Below the pieces are notes generated by a model. That model searched no databases, had not been told where the DNA came from, and was given only the letters and a program-made list of their open reading frames with translations. From Trichopria drosophilae (taxonomy: Eukaryota > Arthropoda > Insecta > Hymenoptera > Diapriidae), in the NCBI GenBank assembly GCA_030407085.1, contig CM059582.1, forward strand, positions 93,689,001-93,753,000: 64,000 bases of DNA, in the 5' to 3' direction. Each line of letters begins with the position of its first letter. The stretch's first letter is position 1. Below are positions 53,680 through 64,000 of the stretch, piece after piece. A program made the translations under genes and the position numbers.

Positions 53680-54990
53680 ATGTCATTTCTCCATTCACAC
53701 TCGTGCGAGTGCATAAAATCCGAGCTCGACCTCTTCACCTTACCTCCGACACAAACGGCGATCGAGAGCTCGCACTGGGTACATTATAAACCCGTTTCTT
53801 CGTTAACAGATGACTCGCCGATCGAATTTGTTGTACCCGGTCATAGCGAAGAGTACATTGACCTTGCGCATACTATGATTAGTCTCAAAGCTCGTGTTCA
53901 CCCCAACGATACAGAAGACAACGCCAAAGTCGCGCCTGTGAATAACTTTTTGCATTCAATGTTTAATCAGGTAGATGTTTTCTTTAACCAAAAACTAGTA
54001 TCACCACCTAATAATACCTACGCCTACAGATCGTACATTGAGACATTATTGAATTACGGTCCAGCGGCAAAGTCTTCGCACTTGACTTCGACGCTTTGGT
54101 ATAAAGACACTGTGGATCATATGGATTCGTTACCGTCAAGTACGCATAATGTTGGACTGACTAACCGTAAAAAATATATTGAAAATTCTCAAACAGTGGA
54201 TCTCATTGGACATTTGCACTGCGATATTTTTAATCAGGATAAATTCATGTTAAACGGAGTCGAAATACGCTTGCGACTCGTCCGCTCTAAAGATTCGTTT
54301 ACTCTCATGGACGAATCGGTAGATGGAAAATTTTCAGTCAATATCAACGATATTACGTTACTAGTACGTCGAGCCAAGATAAACCCAGGTATACTTCTCG
54401 CACATGCAAAAACCCTGTCAAATACTACAGCGAAGTATCCTCTCACGAGAGTCGAAGTAAAATCGTTTGCGTAGCATAGTGGAATATTGGGTGATACACT
54501 TGATAACGTTATTCTAGGACAGTTACCGAAAAGGGTGGTTATCGGTTTTGTCGACAATAAAGCTTTTAACGGCGATCGTCGACTTAATCCATTCAATTTT
54601 AAAAATTACGGTATAAACTTTTTATCGCTCTACGTTGACGGTACACAAATACCTAGCAAACCTCTACAGCCAAATTTCAAAACAAATTCAAAACTGTTCG
54701 TGGAATCGTATCACACACTGTTTTCAGGTACAGGTATTCATTTTATGAACGAGGGGAACGAAATCTCCAGGGATGAATTTGCAAATGGCTATTGTCTGTT
54801 TGTTTTCGATCTAACATCTGATCTTTCTACAAGTTGCGCTACTCATTGGAACCTCGTAAAGAGCGGTTGCTTACGTATAGAAGTACGCTTCGATGCCGCT
54901 CTTGAAAAAACCGTAAATTGTATAGTCTACGCAGAATACGATAATGTTTTAGAAATCGACTCTTCACGTCAGATTATTACTGATTACTGA
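53680..54990 (+). pseudogene. Major capsid protein of canonical Polinton type, one nonsense codon
   Basis: 436 codons from ATG 53680 (MSFLHSHSCECIKSELDLF) with TAG at 54472; no frameshift. Landmarks: VPGHSEEYIDLAHTMISLK, NFLHSMFNQVDVFFNQKLV, YRSYIETLLNYG, LHCDIFNQDKFMLNGVEIRL, and after the stop LPKRVVIGFVDNKAFNG and LNPFNFKNYGINFLSLYVDG. This is the protein family often annotated 'F54H12.2-like' in animal genomes, the double-jelly-roll MCP of Polintons. Different family from the capsid-like ORF of Polintons A and B. Confidence 0.93.
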
Positions 54991-55095
54991 ACCTAAATTC
55001 GTAAAGAGAGGGGACACTGTATCGTTTAAAAGGCTGAGACCGAAGGAAATCTGACATTAGTTACACGATCCCCAGTTGAGTATAACGGTACAAGT

Positions 55096-55734
55096 ATGGA
55101 GTTTATCGTCGACGTTCAAGGTTTTTTAAACAAAACAATTTCATTCCTAAAGAGATTGCTGCTATTTGCATCGAGAAAAACTATATTCTACGATCGAACG
55201 ATAATTTCTCCGAATTACCTGACAATTCGCGAAAGACAAATTCGTATCTCTCCGAGCATCATCACGGGATCGAGTGGTTCGACGGTGAATCAGACACGTG
55301 TAAAGTATTTCACTCACTTCAAGAAATCACGCGACATGCGAGTCATATTTACGTACGTGGATATTAAAAAAAAAGATTTCTGGAGAAAATTATTATGAGA
55401 CCATTCACAAATTTAGAAGAAAACCCGGATGCTCCAAAGTTCGCCGAAATTCGATCGAATGAAACGTTCTGTATATATCATGGACTCAGAGTCTCTTACA
55501 AATACACGTGCGCCCTGAATAATGCTGTAAATTTGCGAGAGTGGCTGATTTCGCAAAAATCCGCTTCTGACGACAACAGCAATAACGACAGCAACATAGA
55601 CAACAATAAAAGTCAAGAGTGGAGTTTGCCGTATTCCACCTCGTCGTCGTCATCGTTATTGTGTGTTTCTACAGAAACTAGTTTCAGTTTCATCGCCGAA
55701 GATTGCAGTTCGGGGGCGCCTAACAAAATCGCCA
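55096..55734 (+). pseudogene. DVQGF conserved Polinton protein (Polinton C)
   Basis: MEFIVDVQGF start at 55096. A frameshift follows within about 15 codons; coding sense continues in another frame with an HHGIEWFDG element near 55260, and then in the frame from 55395 with NETFCIYHGLRVSYKYTCAL and NNAVNLREWLISQ. Homologue of 30061-30828 in Polinton B. At least two frame changes. The 3' end overlaps the protease start at 55735. Confidence 0.68.
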
Positions 55735-56276
55735 ATGAATTCGAAACAACTGTTACGATCCCTTCAATACATCCAAGGGCATACGAAAGGCGTGTATCCG
55801 GCAGATCTGATTCCTCTGGTGTGGACGAAACCTGCGGTACTAATCGCTAACACGGACGATAAAACAAAACCAGGTTCGCACTGGGTAGCATTCTACGTTG
55901 ACGAATTTTCCAATGGGATCTTCATTGACAGCTATGGATCACTACCATTCTTCGCCTCCGACGCAATTGTAAGACAATCCGTTGGAGCGACAAGTGTCTT
56001 CAGAGCTTTACTTCTTCTGTGTGCGGTCAATATTGCCTTATGTTTTTATATAATATGTCTAACGGTTATAACTTATATGATTTTCATCAGAATTTCTCTA
56101 CTGACACTAGAAAAAACGATTACGTCGTGAGCAAATGGTACGAACAGTTTTTAAAAAAATATAGATATTGTGGAAATAAAAAAAATGATGCATATATCAA
56201 TTACTCGTTTAATTATGGCGGTCAATATAATAACAAATGTAACCAATCGTGTACGCTTAAAATATGCTATGTTTGA
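55735..56276 (+). pseudogene. Adenain-like cysteine protease (Polinton C)
   Basis: The ATG at 55735 (MNSKQLLRSLQYIQGHTKGV) leads to VYPADLIPL, KPGSHWVAFYV (His), GIFIDSYGSLP (acidic) and, after a frameshift near 56000, MCGQYCLMFLYNMSNG (Cys). The tail is Asn/Tyr-rich and ends at 56276. Adenovirus-protease-type order. Last gene before the right TIR. Confidence 0.87.
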
Positions 56277-56565
56277 TTAAAATACAATGTTTTCTTATTT
56301 TATCCTTGTCCTTCGTATATTTACTAATTTAAAAGACCTCATACATTTTCGACATTCCTTATTCTAGTTTGTAATTTTATATTATTTTGTATAGTATAAT
56401 TTCTAACTTACTACTTGAATCTTATCTCCCCTCGTTTTTAAGATTTTCTTAGAAAACTGCGTCACTCGAACATGCGCCACATGTGCGTTTCAACACTGTA
56501 GGAAATTACAGACTCTCGTTTCGACCTGCAAGAGGAGTGACACACGCGCAACATATATATATATA
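56277..56565. other. Inner part of right TIR of Polinton C, left of the mariner insertion
   Basis: The stretch around 56400-56565 (TACTTGAATCTTATCTCCCC; TCTCGTTTCGACCTGCAAG) is a diverged copy of 59410-59570 and of the left TIR. With the sequence after 59100 it forms one more partial TIR copy, now split by the mariner-family element. The gap before 56400 holds nothing recognisable. Confidence 0.7.
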
Positions 56566-59028
56566 CAGGGTGGCCGATTTATCTGAAGACATCGAAATAT
56601 CTCGAGAACTATGCACAGAATCAAAAAAGTTGTCGAATGAAAGTTGTTCGACACGAAGGGGGGCATCCAGTGATAATTAAATTTACCCCCTCCCCCATCC
56701 CCTGGAGGTGGAGTGGGGGCAAAAACAATAAAACTTAAATAGGAACCCCCATTTTGTATTGCAGATTTGGATTCTCCGGAAAAAAGTACACGAATTTGAC
56801 CTAGGAGCTATTGCATTTTGGTTCACAGGTGGCGCTGTAATCGATAAAAATCCAAATTTATCCGAAGACATTGAAATACCTCGAGAACTATGCACAGAAT
56901 CAAAAAAGTTGTCGGATGAAAGTTGTTCGACACGAAGGGGGGCATCCAGAATAAATGAAATTTAACCCTTCCCCCATCCCCTGGGGGTGGAGTGGGGGCA
57001 AAAACAATAAAACTTAAATAGAAACCCCCAGTTTTTATTGCAGATTTGGATTCTCCAATATTGACAATTTTCGCCCGCGTAGCGGATATGGAATACGGTC
57101 ATTCTAACAAAGCCGGGAAAAAATACATTTAGCGTTACCCAGGAACAACGACGTGGACGTAGTATTTTTCTGTTCCCTTTGGGGTGCTTGTTTTACGTGA
57201 GTCCCCTTGCCTCTCACTGTCTCACTGTTCACTTACTTGAGTAAGTATTCGAAATGTTGACCTTCCACTTCAATGCATTTATTTATTATTTCTTCAAATG
57301 ACTTTATACATGATAGAATCATATCTGCAGAAATTTCTGTGCAAGCAGTTCTTATGCGTTCCACCATGTTTTCACGAGTCGTTGGTACTTGTTCATAAAT
57401 CTTACCTTTTAGGTAACCCCATAGGAAGAAATCCAGAGATGTTAGATCAGGTGACCTCGCAGGCCAATTAATGGGGCCACCTCTACCAATCCACCTACCA
57501 TTGTAATCACGGTCTAGTATTTCCCTTGCTACTCTTGAAAAATGTGCTGGGCAACCATCATGCTGAAACCACATTGTCCGTCGGACGTCCATAGCAACAT
57601 CCTCAAGTAGTAATGGTACTTCTGGTTCTAGGAAATCTCGATATTTTGTTCCATTCAAATTACCTTCAATGAAATAAGGACCAATGAGTTTATTTCCTAT
57701 GATTCCACACAAAACGTTCACCGACCAAGGACGTTGATGATTAACTTGTCGTAACCAATGGGGATTTTCTACGCTCCAATAATGCATATTATGCCTATTG
57801 ACGCCACCATGGTTCGTGAATGTAGATTCATCTGAAAATAATACATTAGCAATGAAATTGTGGTTCGTTTGCATTTTTTGAAATGCCCATTCACAAAACA
57901 CCACGCGGTTATGAAAATCATCGCCATCTAGTTCCTGGTGCAGTGAAATGTGATATGGGTGAAACTTATGACGATGCAATATTCTTTGGATACTGTCTCT
58001 GGAAATGCCGGAATCGCGATGTAATTGTCGTGTGCTTACATGTGGATTTTGGTGAATAGCTGCTAGTACAGCTATTTCGTTAGCTTCTCCTGTAACTGTT
58101 AATCTTCGCTTCCTTTTTTTCATTTGTACGCTGCCATCAGAGTGAATGGCATTCACAACTTTGTAAAAAAAAGAACGCGAGCGAGCATTATCTGGAAAGA
58201 TAATAAGAGTTTCGTTTTGTTTAATAGAAGCTGGTTTGACCGTCAATGCTCAGCTTATTTATTCTCATTTCGGAAAAAACATACAGAGCGAGAATGAATG
58301 AGCTGAGTGAAGGGACATGACGCGTTTTTTAATGGATTGCGTGATGTCCTCTTTTTGTTTATTAAATAATAAATTTAAAACCTAAAATATAATTTTATTG
58401 AAGGTAGAAAACTTATTTATAAAATTGATTCCATATTGTATGCACAATTTTTATGTAATCAGTTTTGATTTTTAATATGAAGAATTTTATAATCTTAATT
58501 TTTCGAATGGACATTATTAAAATTTCATATTCAGAATAACAATTTTCGCAATTGATATTACTAAATACTAATATTAAAAATTCTAATATTAGAATTTTTA
58601 ATATTAAATTTTCATAAAGGGATCAAATTGTCCCTATTTGCCCCCTGGATGCCCCCCTTCGTGTCGAACAACTTTCATCCGACAACTTTTTTGATTCTGT
58701 ACAAAGTTCTCGAGGTATTTCAATGTCTTCAGATAAATTTGGATTTTTATCGATTACAGCGCCACCTGTGAACAAAAATGCAATAGCTCCTAGGTCAAAT
58801 TGGTGTACTTTTTTCCGGAGAATCCAAATCTGCAATAAAAACTGGGGGTTCCTATTTAAGTTTTATTGTTTTTGCCCCCAATCCACCTCCAGGGGATGGG
58901 GGAGGGGGTAAATTTAATTATCACTGGATGCCCCCCTTCGTGTCGCATAACTTTCATCCGACAACTTTTTTGATTCTGTGCATAGTTCTCGAGATATTTC
59001 GATGTCTTCAGATAAATCGGCCACCCTG
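56566..59028. mobile_element. DD41D mariner-family element with long bipartite TIRs
   Basis: Ends CAGGGTGGCCGATTTATCTG at 56566 and its reverse complement ending 59028, inserted in a TA-rich microsatellite (TA target). Each end consists of two directly repeated blocks of about 290 bp sharing AACTATGCACAGAATC and GACACGAAGGGGGGCATCCA, so the inverted repeats reach 400-490 bp. A minus-strand transposase lies between. It sits in the right TIR region of Polinton C. Confidence 0.9.
57233..58246 (-). CDS. Mariner-family transposase, DD41D by count, N-terminus doubtful
   Basis: An uninterrupted ORF of up to 337 codons. Helix-turn-helix region (STRQLHRDSGISRDSIQRIL), first Asp in VLFSDESTFTNHGG, second in MWFQHDGCPAHF, third in WPARSPDLTSLDFFLWGYLK; 41 residues lie between the second and third. 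The first in-frame ATG is at MKKRKRR, about residue 42; the ORF opens with a non-ATG codon and the usual N-terminal ~40 residues are missing or shifted. Cuts and pastes at TA. Probably recently active but now N-terminally damaged. Confidence 0.85.
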   Translation of the reverse strand: MTVKPASIKQNETLIIFPDNARSRSFFYKVVNAIHSDGSVQMKKRKRRLTVTGEANEIAVLAAIHQNPHVSTRQLHRDSGISRDSIQRILHRHKFHPYHISLHQELDGDDFHNRVVFCEWAFQKMQTNHNFIANVLFSDESTFTNHGGVNRHNMHYWSVENPHWLRQVNHQRPWSVNVLCGIIGNKLIGPYFIEGNLNGTKYRDFLEPEVPLLLEDVAMDVRRTMWFQHDGCPAHFSRVAREILDRDYNGRWIGRGGPINWPARSPDLTSLDFFLWGYLKGKIYEQVPTTRENMVERIRTACTEISADMILSCIKSFEEIINKCIEVEGQHFEYLLK

Positions 59029-59036
59029 TATATATA

Positions 59037-59099
<63 letters not shown>
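59029..59099. repeat. (TA)n microsatellite at the mariner insertion site
   Basis: About 70 bp of nearly pure TA to the right of the mariner-family element; a shorter TA run is on the left (56553-56565). TA is the target of the family, so the run was probably the landing site and expanded afterwards. Confidence 0.95.
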
Positions 59100-59102
<3 letters not shown>

Positions 59103-59199
59103 GTCGACATCGATGTGTTGTGTAGGTAAATATTAATAGACATCATAACAAAAAAACTGTTACAACTAATACGCAGTCTGTGAGTGGTCGTTGAATCAT

Positions 59200-60194
59200 T
59201 ACCTACCTCAAATTCTCGCCAAAGGGACCCCGTACAGATTCGTTTATGTCCAAGTAGTGACCTCACAACGGCGTCATCATTTATTATTATTATTTGTTTA
59301 TACGTACATTGACTTTAAAGAATCATTCTTAATACCTGTCTGACACTAATTACGCAATAATGGGGGATTAGCACAGTGTATATTATTTTTTTTTATTCAT
59401 AGCTTATTCTAGCTTACTTCTTGAATCTTATCTCCCCTCGTCTTCAAGATTTTCCTAGAAAACGGTGTGACTCGAATATAAATCACATATGTGCATTCCA
59501 ACGACGTAGGAAATTTCAGTTTCTCGTTTCGACCTGCAAGTGGAGTGACACATGCGCAACATGTATACATATAAAGGTCAGTGGAGCGTTGTGTAGGTAA
59601 ATATTATTACACAATAAGGAGGAAGTGGGGTGTGGCCTCAACTCTTCGCCAAAGGGACCCACGTACCTATATGTTTATCGCAAGGTCATTATCGTTATTT
59701 ATTACCGTCTTTATTATTTGTTTATACGCAAACTATCAATTAATCATCATTATCAACACTCATCTGACTTTAATTACCCAATTATCGATATTTATTATCG
59801 TCTTTATTAATTGTTTATATAACAATTAACCACGAAGCACTCGTGTATCAGGTCGCTGAACCATGACCTACCTCACCGTCGTGCCAAAGGTTGTCCGTAC
59901 GTTTTTGTTTACGTCAGACGACTGGCCTACCTCACATGGTGGCCATGGTGTTATTTACGGTCATAAATTAATATTTATTTGACATTAATTACCCTATTAA
60001 CATTATTTATTGACATTTTTATTGCTTGTTTTGACATTAATTGCCCATTTAGTAACCATTATCATCTATTTATGAGGTCATTAACCCCTGAGCTATCTCA
60101 AGACGCTCGTGCCGTCTGGCGCCAGACCTACCTCAAGGTGGAGGAGTGGGGGGGGGGGGTGTTTACGTCTGGCTATCGGTCACCCTATACTACT
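59200..60194 (-). repeat. Right terminal inverted repeat of Polinton C
   Basis: Reverse complement of 26497-27456 with scattered differences; ends CGGTCACCCTATACTACT at 60194. It repeats a block ending TCGCCAAAGGGACCC twice (near 59220 and 59650), mirroring the duplication in the left TIR. Confidence 0.9.
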
Positions 60195-60624
60195 TAAACG
60201 TTCCATTTTATTTTATAAATGTGTTTCCTGCAAAACCAGCACTTTATTTTTTAATAGAATTTGTATCTAAATATGGAGACTAATCCGACCAATGTTATCA
60301 TTCTATTGTTCGTTAGTTTTGGTTTATAATTTTTATATTATATGCAAAGCTATCTGGAAAAGAATTTTCTTGGAAAAGAAAAGTATGTCATAAAAGCGTA
60401 TGCATGATAAAGCGGATGTACTTTGGAATTTTTATTACTTTTTTAGAAATAGATAGAGTTGGTCAAGGGTACGGGTTGCTAGTCCGGTTTGCTGCACTTT
60501 CTAAAGATGCTTTTAGATTTTTCCGTACATTTTCCTTTGAGACTATTTCGGAAAGTTTTTATAAAATAATTAATGGTATTTTTGAAATTAGGTGCGTTAC
60601 GTAGGACGTAACACCCCCCTTCTC
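60195..60624 (-). repeat. Candidate 3' LTR start and polypurine tract of a second LTR element
   Basis: On the minus strand, GAGAAGGGGGG (60624-60614) is followed by TGTTACGTCCTACG (60613 down), the usual arrangement of a polypurine tract and an LTR start. The LTR would extend to lower coordinates and is interrupted or ended at the Polinton C insertion site. No second LTR is in the window, so this remains a candidate. Confidence 0.4.
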
Positions 60625-63150
60625 GGTCGAAAGTCGGCCCTCCGACTTTGTGAGTACGTGCGTTAGTAAGTGTGTTAGTGCAGAATCATTGTAGTGTGAT
60701 GATTAACCAATATGGGATTTCCGTTGGTATTACAAATAGTTTATATTACAGTCGCTTTCTGTTTATATTTCTAATTGTTATACATGAAATGTAATAAAAA
60801 GAGTTTAGTCTCTTGGTGTGTCTAGAACCTTTTGCTCCGTGAATCTCTAGAAGAAATGCAGTATTTTATTTCTAGTAGATGTTATCTTCTTTTGTGAGAT
60901 TAGCAATATTGATGTCATCTATGTTGTTTCGTAGTTTGAGTCGATACATTTTCGTTACTTCTATTTGTGGAATCCATATTTGATTAAACAGTTTATGCGA
61001 TCCCTGAGATTGTTTAAATATTTCATGCAAGAAGTGGTTGGTCTTCTACTAAGTAGTAGTCTGTTGCAGGATTCGCAATTAAATGTCGTGTTATATGACG
61101 TTTGTTAATGAATGCCTGTTAGTTTTATTGTTTTGGTTTCTTTTTGTGGCAAGGTATAGATTCTGATGATAAAACCATTCATCTTTGTCATTTGTATAGA
61201 CATGTTGCGTTTGGTTGCATGTTTTCATAGTTATTCAAGTGTTGATGCATATATCTCGCATGGTTATCATCGTAATGTTCATGAATATGATCCATGGGAA
61301 ATACATCTCTGTTGGTAGCGAAAAAGAAAGAAATCCTATTGGTTTTTGTGTGCTTTTTCTTTTGTTTTGGCTGGATTCCTCCTGCGTTTGATACATATTA
61401 TTATTTGAGTTGCTGGATTCCTCTTGCATTTGATATATATTATTATATGAGTTGCTGGATTCCTCCTGCGTTTAATGATAGAATTCTCTGAAATTCCTTT
61501 GTGCTGTATGATTACTTATTTTCGAAATAAACGCAATTCGCATATTTATATTTAATAATATAGCGTCATTGTTTTTTTTTTCACTGTACGCATGTGTCTA
61601 TTAGTTTTGTTGTTAGTTGTAACTTGACCTCGTGCAATTATTTTATTTTGTTAATTGTGAAATGACATACATGTTATTATCAAAGGTATTCCTTATTCGT
61701 GCAATTTGAAAAATATAAGAGTTCATATTTTAAGCATCTTAAAAAAAAATATATATATTTGTATGAAAATTATTGAAAGGAGAATAAATAATAATTGTAT
61801 AAAATTTCAGTTTTATTAGTGTATATATTTTTGTTGTTGCTAGCATTTAAGTTGTAATAATGATTTGGTAAAATGAACATGATTGATTATAATCCTTCTT
61901 AATACGTACATTTCTCGCTCTCCACTTAAAATGTGGCAAGCCTAACTTAACGGCGAGTTTCTTAGCATTTTTTATACTCTGATACTGGAATTTCCTAGTC
62001 TCATTTCACTCCTTCTCGAATTTACTAGGTTGACTTTGTTTTCTGGTAAGCTCTAAGGAAACCATACAAAGTTTATTTACTCTACGAGAGTTAAAAATGG
62101 TTTTGAATTTTTACGTACGTAGTGTAAGAAAAATATATGTACATATATAAAAACTAACTTAGTTTAATACGTTATTTTTCTCGCACTCCACTTAAAATGT
62201 GGCAAGCCTAACTTAACGGCGAGTTTCTTATCGTTTTTCTGTGATGTGAGGTTTGAATCCTCTAAAAAAATGATTAGAAATTAATTAAATTGTTTTGATA
62301 CCAAACATTTGTTGTGTCCTTTATACGTTACATATATATATACTTTTTGTTCATTTCATCAAATTCAATGTTATGCAGCACAATTGCAGAATATTATTAT
62401 ATACTTTTTTTTTTTAGTTATGATTTAAAGAGGAAAAAAAAAAGGAATAATGATTCTATTAAAAAAAAATTGTGTATTTATGAAAATTTGTAAGGATGCA
62501 AATTGAAATCTATTATGCTTGTTTTGTATTGTTTATTTTGTCTGCCGTGTGTAGATAGTGTTCCTGAAACAGAGTTTTCATATACACATATGCTGTTTTG
62601 CATTTGTGTATATGTAGTCAGTTATTATTAATATTATTCAAATGATAAGTACATATACTTGTATGTGCGAATATATATAGATTCATCTTCACTTCTTTTC
62701 CCTACAGATGAGAAATATGCTATCCCTTGTATGCTTTCTATTGTTTTTTTTTATAAAGGAAGAGAACAGAAAAAAAAGAAATTGTTGCGGAGTTTTCAGT
62801 TTTCTTCATTGTTATGTAGAAAGATGTTATTTCGGTTATACCAATGAGAACTTGCCCACTACCTTCTCCAAAAAAGAAAAATATGTATTTCTCTTTTGGT
62901 GAGGTAATTTTACCTGCCTTTCGGCTTGGCTCCATCTTGCAACGCTTATAACTAGAGGATATGATATGAGAAAAATAATACCAATGGAGCTAGAGAATTA
63001 AAATAAAAGAAGAAGAAAGAAAAACAAAAGTAGTATAGTAATGTGATGGCATGGATTTTCTTATTAAAATAATAGAGTTAAAGGAGAAATGTAAGGTGAG
63101 AATAAGGTAGACTTCTTTAAGAATTAAAACAAATTTATTACATTTTAAAC
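60625..63150. other. AT-rich sequence without recognisable genes
   Basis: No domain was found. Notable are two copies of a 65-bp segment with CTCCACTTAAAATGTGGCAAGC and CCTAACTTAACGGCGAGTTTCTTA (61920-61960 and 62186-62227) and three copies of GCTGGATTCCTC(C/T)TGCGTTTGAT (61369, 61412, 61453). If the candidate polypurine tract is real, this is the 3' non-coding part of a minus-strand LTR element. Confidence 0.45.
61369..61486. repeat. Three short tandem units with GCTGGATTCCTC
   Basis: About 41-43-bp units: GCTGGATTCCTC, then TGC(G/A)TTTGAT(A), then TATTATTAT(T/A)TGAGTT. Copy number three, the last one diverging. Confidence 0.75.
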
Positions 63151-64000
63151 TTAATTTTGTAATTCTTCATTTGTGTGTATCATTTCAATTTTAGTTATTT
63201 TTTTAGTTGGTTTAGGTATATCATATATGGGTTCCTGTCTTGAATCTTCTTGAGTAGGAGTTAGAATGAATTTGATGTTATCAAAGTTGATTTTCGTTTT
63301 ATTGTTGGATATTGGTTCATCTTGTTTTGAACCTGTATGTGTCATTATTTCGATATCGTCTTGACTAAATTTTACATACGTGTTTTGTTGGTTTGTAGGT
63401 TTGTTTTTATTTTGTTTATATAATTTTACTATTATAATAGTTAGTAGTATGGTACCGATAAGGCAGTAAATCCCAGCAACTATTAGTGCTTGTTATGGTA
63501 TGTTTTCCACTGTTGGTGTATCGTTGTTATTTGGTTTCATACTTTTGATTATTGTATGGTTATCGCTATTTTGTATTATTTCTGTAGTTGGTTCTATTTT
63601 GGGATATGGTGTCGTTGTGGTAATTATTGTATCCCAAAAGCTGCCTTCATAGTCGTCGGAGCATGTTCCATTCACGGGGCATTCTTATCCGTTATATAGT
63701 ATTACGTTATTATTTTCTAATAGTGTTTCATATTCTGTTATTATTGCTGTTATTAGGTAGTTTGTTATTTCTGTGTTAACTCCATCATCTTTGCAGTCTT
63801 CAAATGTCGTCAGTTTTTTTTCTGCATATTTGTCTATTTCTAAATCGTTGATTTCTACTCCAAGAAGTTGTATTTTGCGAGTCTTGTGCATATTTTTGCA
63901 ATATTCTACTGAGATATTAACTTTTTTATCGTCTTCTACTATTAATTTTTTGTCACATGAGTCTATTGTTTTCATAAATTTCACTTCACAACTTTTTACA
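63151..64000 (-). pseudogene. Envelope-like membrane protein, C-terminal part, runs off the window
   Basis: A single minus-strand frame enters from beyond the window and is broken by TAA near 63685 and near 63493. The outer part has spaced cysteines and several Asn-x-Thr/Ser sites; then a Thr/Pro-rich stalk (TTTTPYPKIEPTTEI) and one hydrophobic segment (LIVAGIYCLIGTILLTIIIV), followed by a Lys-rich cytoplasmic tail of about 90 residues. Topology fits a type I glycoprotein such as the env of insect LTR retroelements or a captured viral glycoprotein. The family cannot be named. Confidence 0.45.

Larger units (their letters stand above)
26491..60200. mobile_element. Polinton C: canonical Maverick/Polinton with nested insertions (element 26497-60194)
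   Basis: Inverted ends start AGTAGTATAGGGTGACCG (26497) and end with its reverse complement (60194). The 6 bases outside are TAAACG on both sides (26491-26496, 60195-60200), the target-duplication length expected for Polintons. Gene content: polB (minus), 391-aa gene, ATPase, two small conserved genes, integrase, penton-like, pVI-like, MCP, DVQGF gene and protease (all plus). The span of 33.7 kb is inflated by Polinton B (14.6 kb, inside polB) and by a mariner-family element in the right TIR. Most genes carry single stops or frameshifts. Confidence 0.92.

Noticed and set aside
58928..59266. ORFs with long Ile-Tyr runs
   Set aside because: Translations of the TA microsatellite.
63490..63699. 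Plus-strand ORF rich in Tyr/Trp/Cys
   Set aside because: Complement of the minus-strand envelope-like frame, which has membrane topology and continuous sense over 800 bp.

Overview
The window looks like eukaryotic, most likely insect, repeat-rich DNA (heterochromatin-like). It is AT-rich, has satellite arrays, plausible spliceosomal introns, and layer upon layer of mobile elements. No ordinary host gene could be recognised; everything with clear coding sense belongs to transposons or virus-like elements. The exact species cannot be told from the sequence.

Region 1 (1-14212): a satellite of about 60 bp per unit is interrupted at 1829-12805 by a complete LTR retrotransposon of the Ty3/gypsy type. 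It has two LTRs, a gag with CCHC knuckles, a protease remnant and RNase H-integrase, and is flanked by a 4-bp ATAT target duplication. The polymerase palm of its reverse transcriptase is deleted and gag/pol carry nonsense codons, so it is non-autonomous. The satellite resumes at 12810.

Region 2 (about 14757-23850): a truncated Maverick/Polinton-type element (Polinton A). It keeps DNA polymerase B, integrase, packaging ATPase, a parvovirus-VP1-type phospholipase A2 protein, an adenain-like protease, a penton-like protein and an intact major-capsid-like ORF. Its polB is split by a 1.2-kb element with CCCTGGT ends that carries a 5S-rRNA-like stretch and 62-bp tandem repeats.

Region 3 (26497-60194): a canonical Polinton (Polinton C, capsid of the F54H12.2-like type) with about 1-kb terminal inverted repeats starting AGTAGTATAGGG and a 6-bp TAAACG duplication. 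Nested inside its polB gene, directly after the catalytic DTDS motif, is a second complete Polinton of the other lineage (Polinton B, 28095-42726, ends AGTAGAGGGG, 6-bp duplication ACCGAG). Polinton B is itself split by a large palindromic foldback element (39285-40139), and the right inverted repeat of Polinton C is split by a DD41D mariner-family element (56566-59028).

In Polinton B most late genes are still open, and its phospholipase A2 ORF ends on an in-frame A AAA AAC heptamer, from which a -1 shift leads straight into the protease frame. This is a candidate programmed frameshift joining two virion proteins.

Region 4 (60201-64000): AT-rich sequence with a broken minus-strand ORF that has a membrane segment and resembles the C-terminal part of an envelope-like glycoprotein. 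A polypurine tract followed by TGTTACG at 60613 suggests the 3' end of a second LTR element.

In the Polintons, PolB and the retroviral-type integrase would copy and insert the element. ATPase, protease, major capsid, penton-like and basic/hydrophobic minor proteins form a virion module. All three copies are damaged; Polinton B is the least damaged and probably the youngest.
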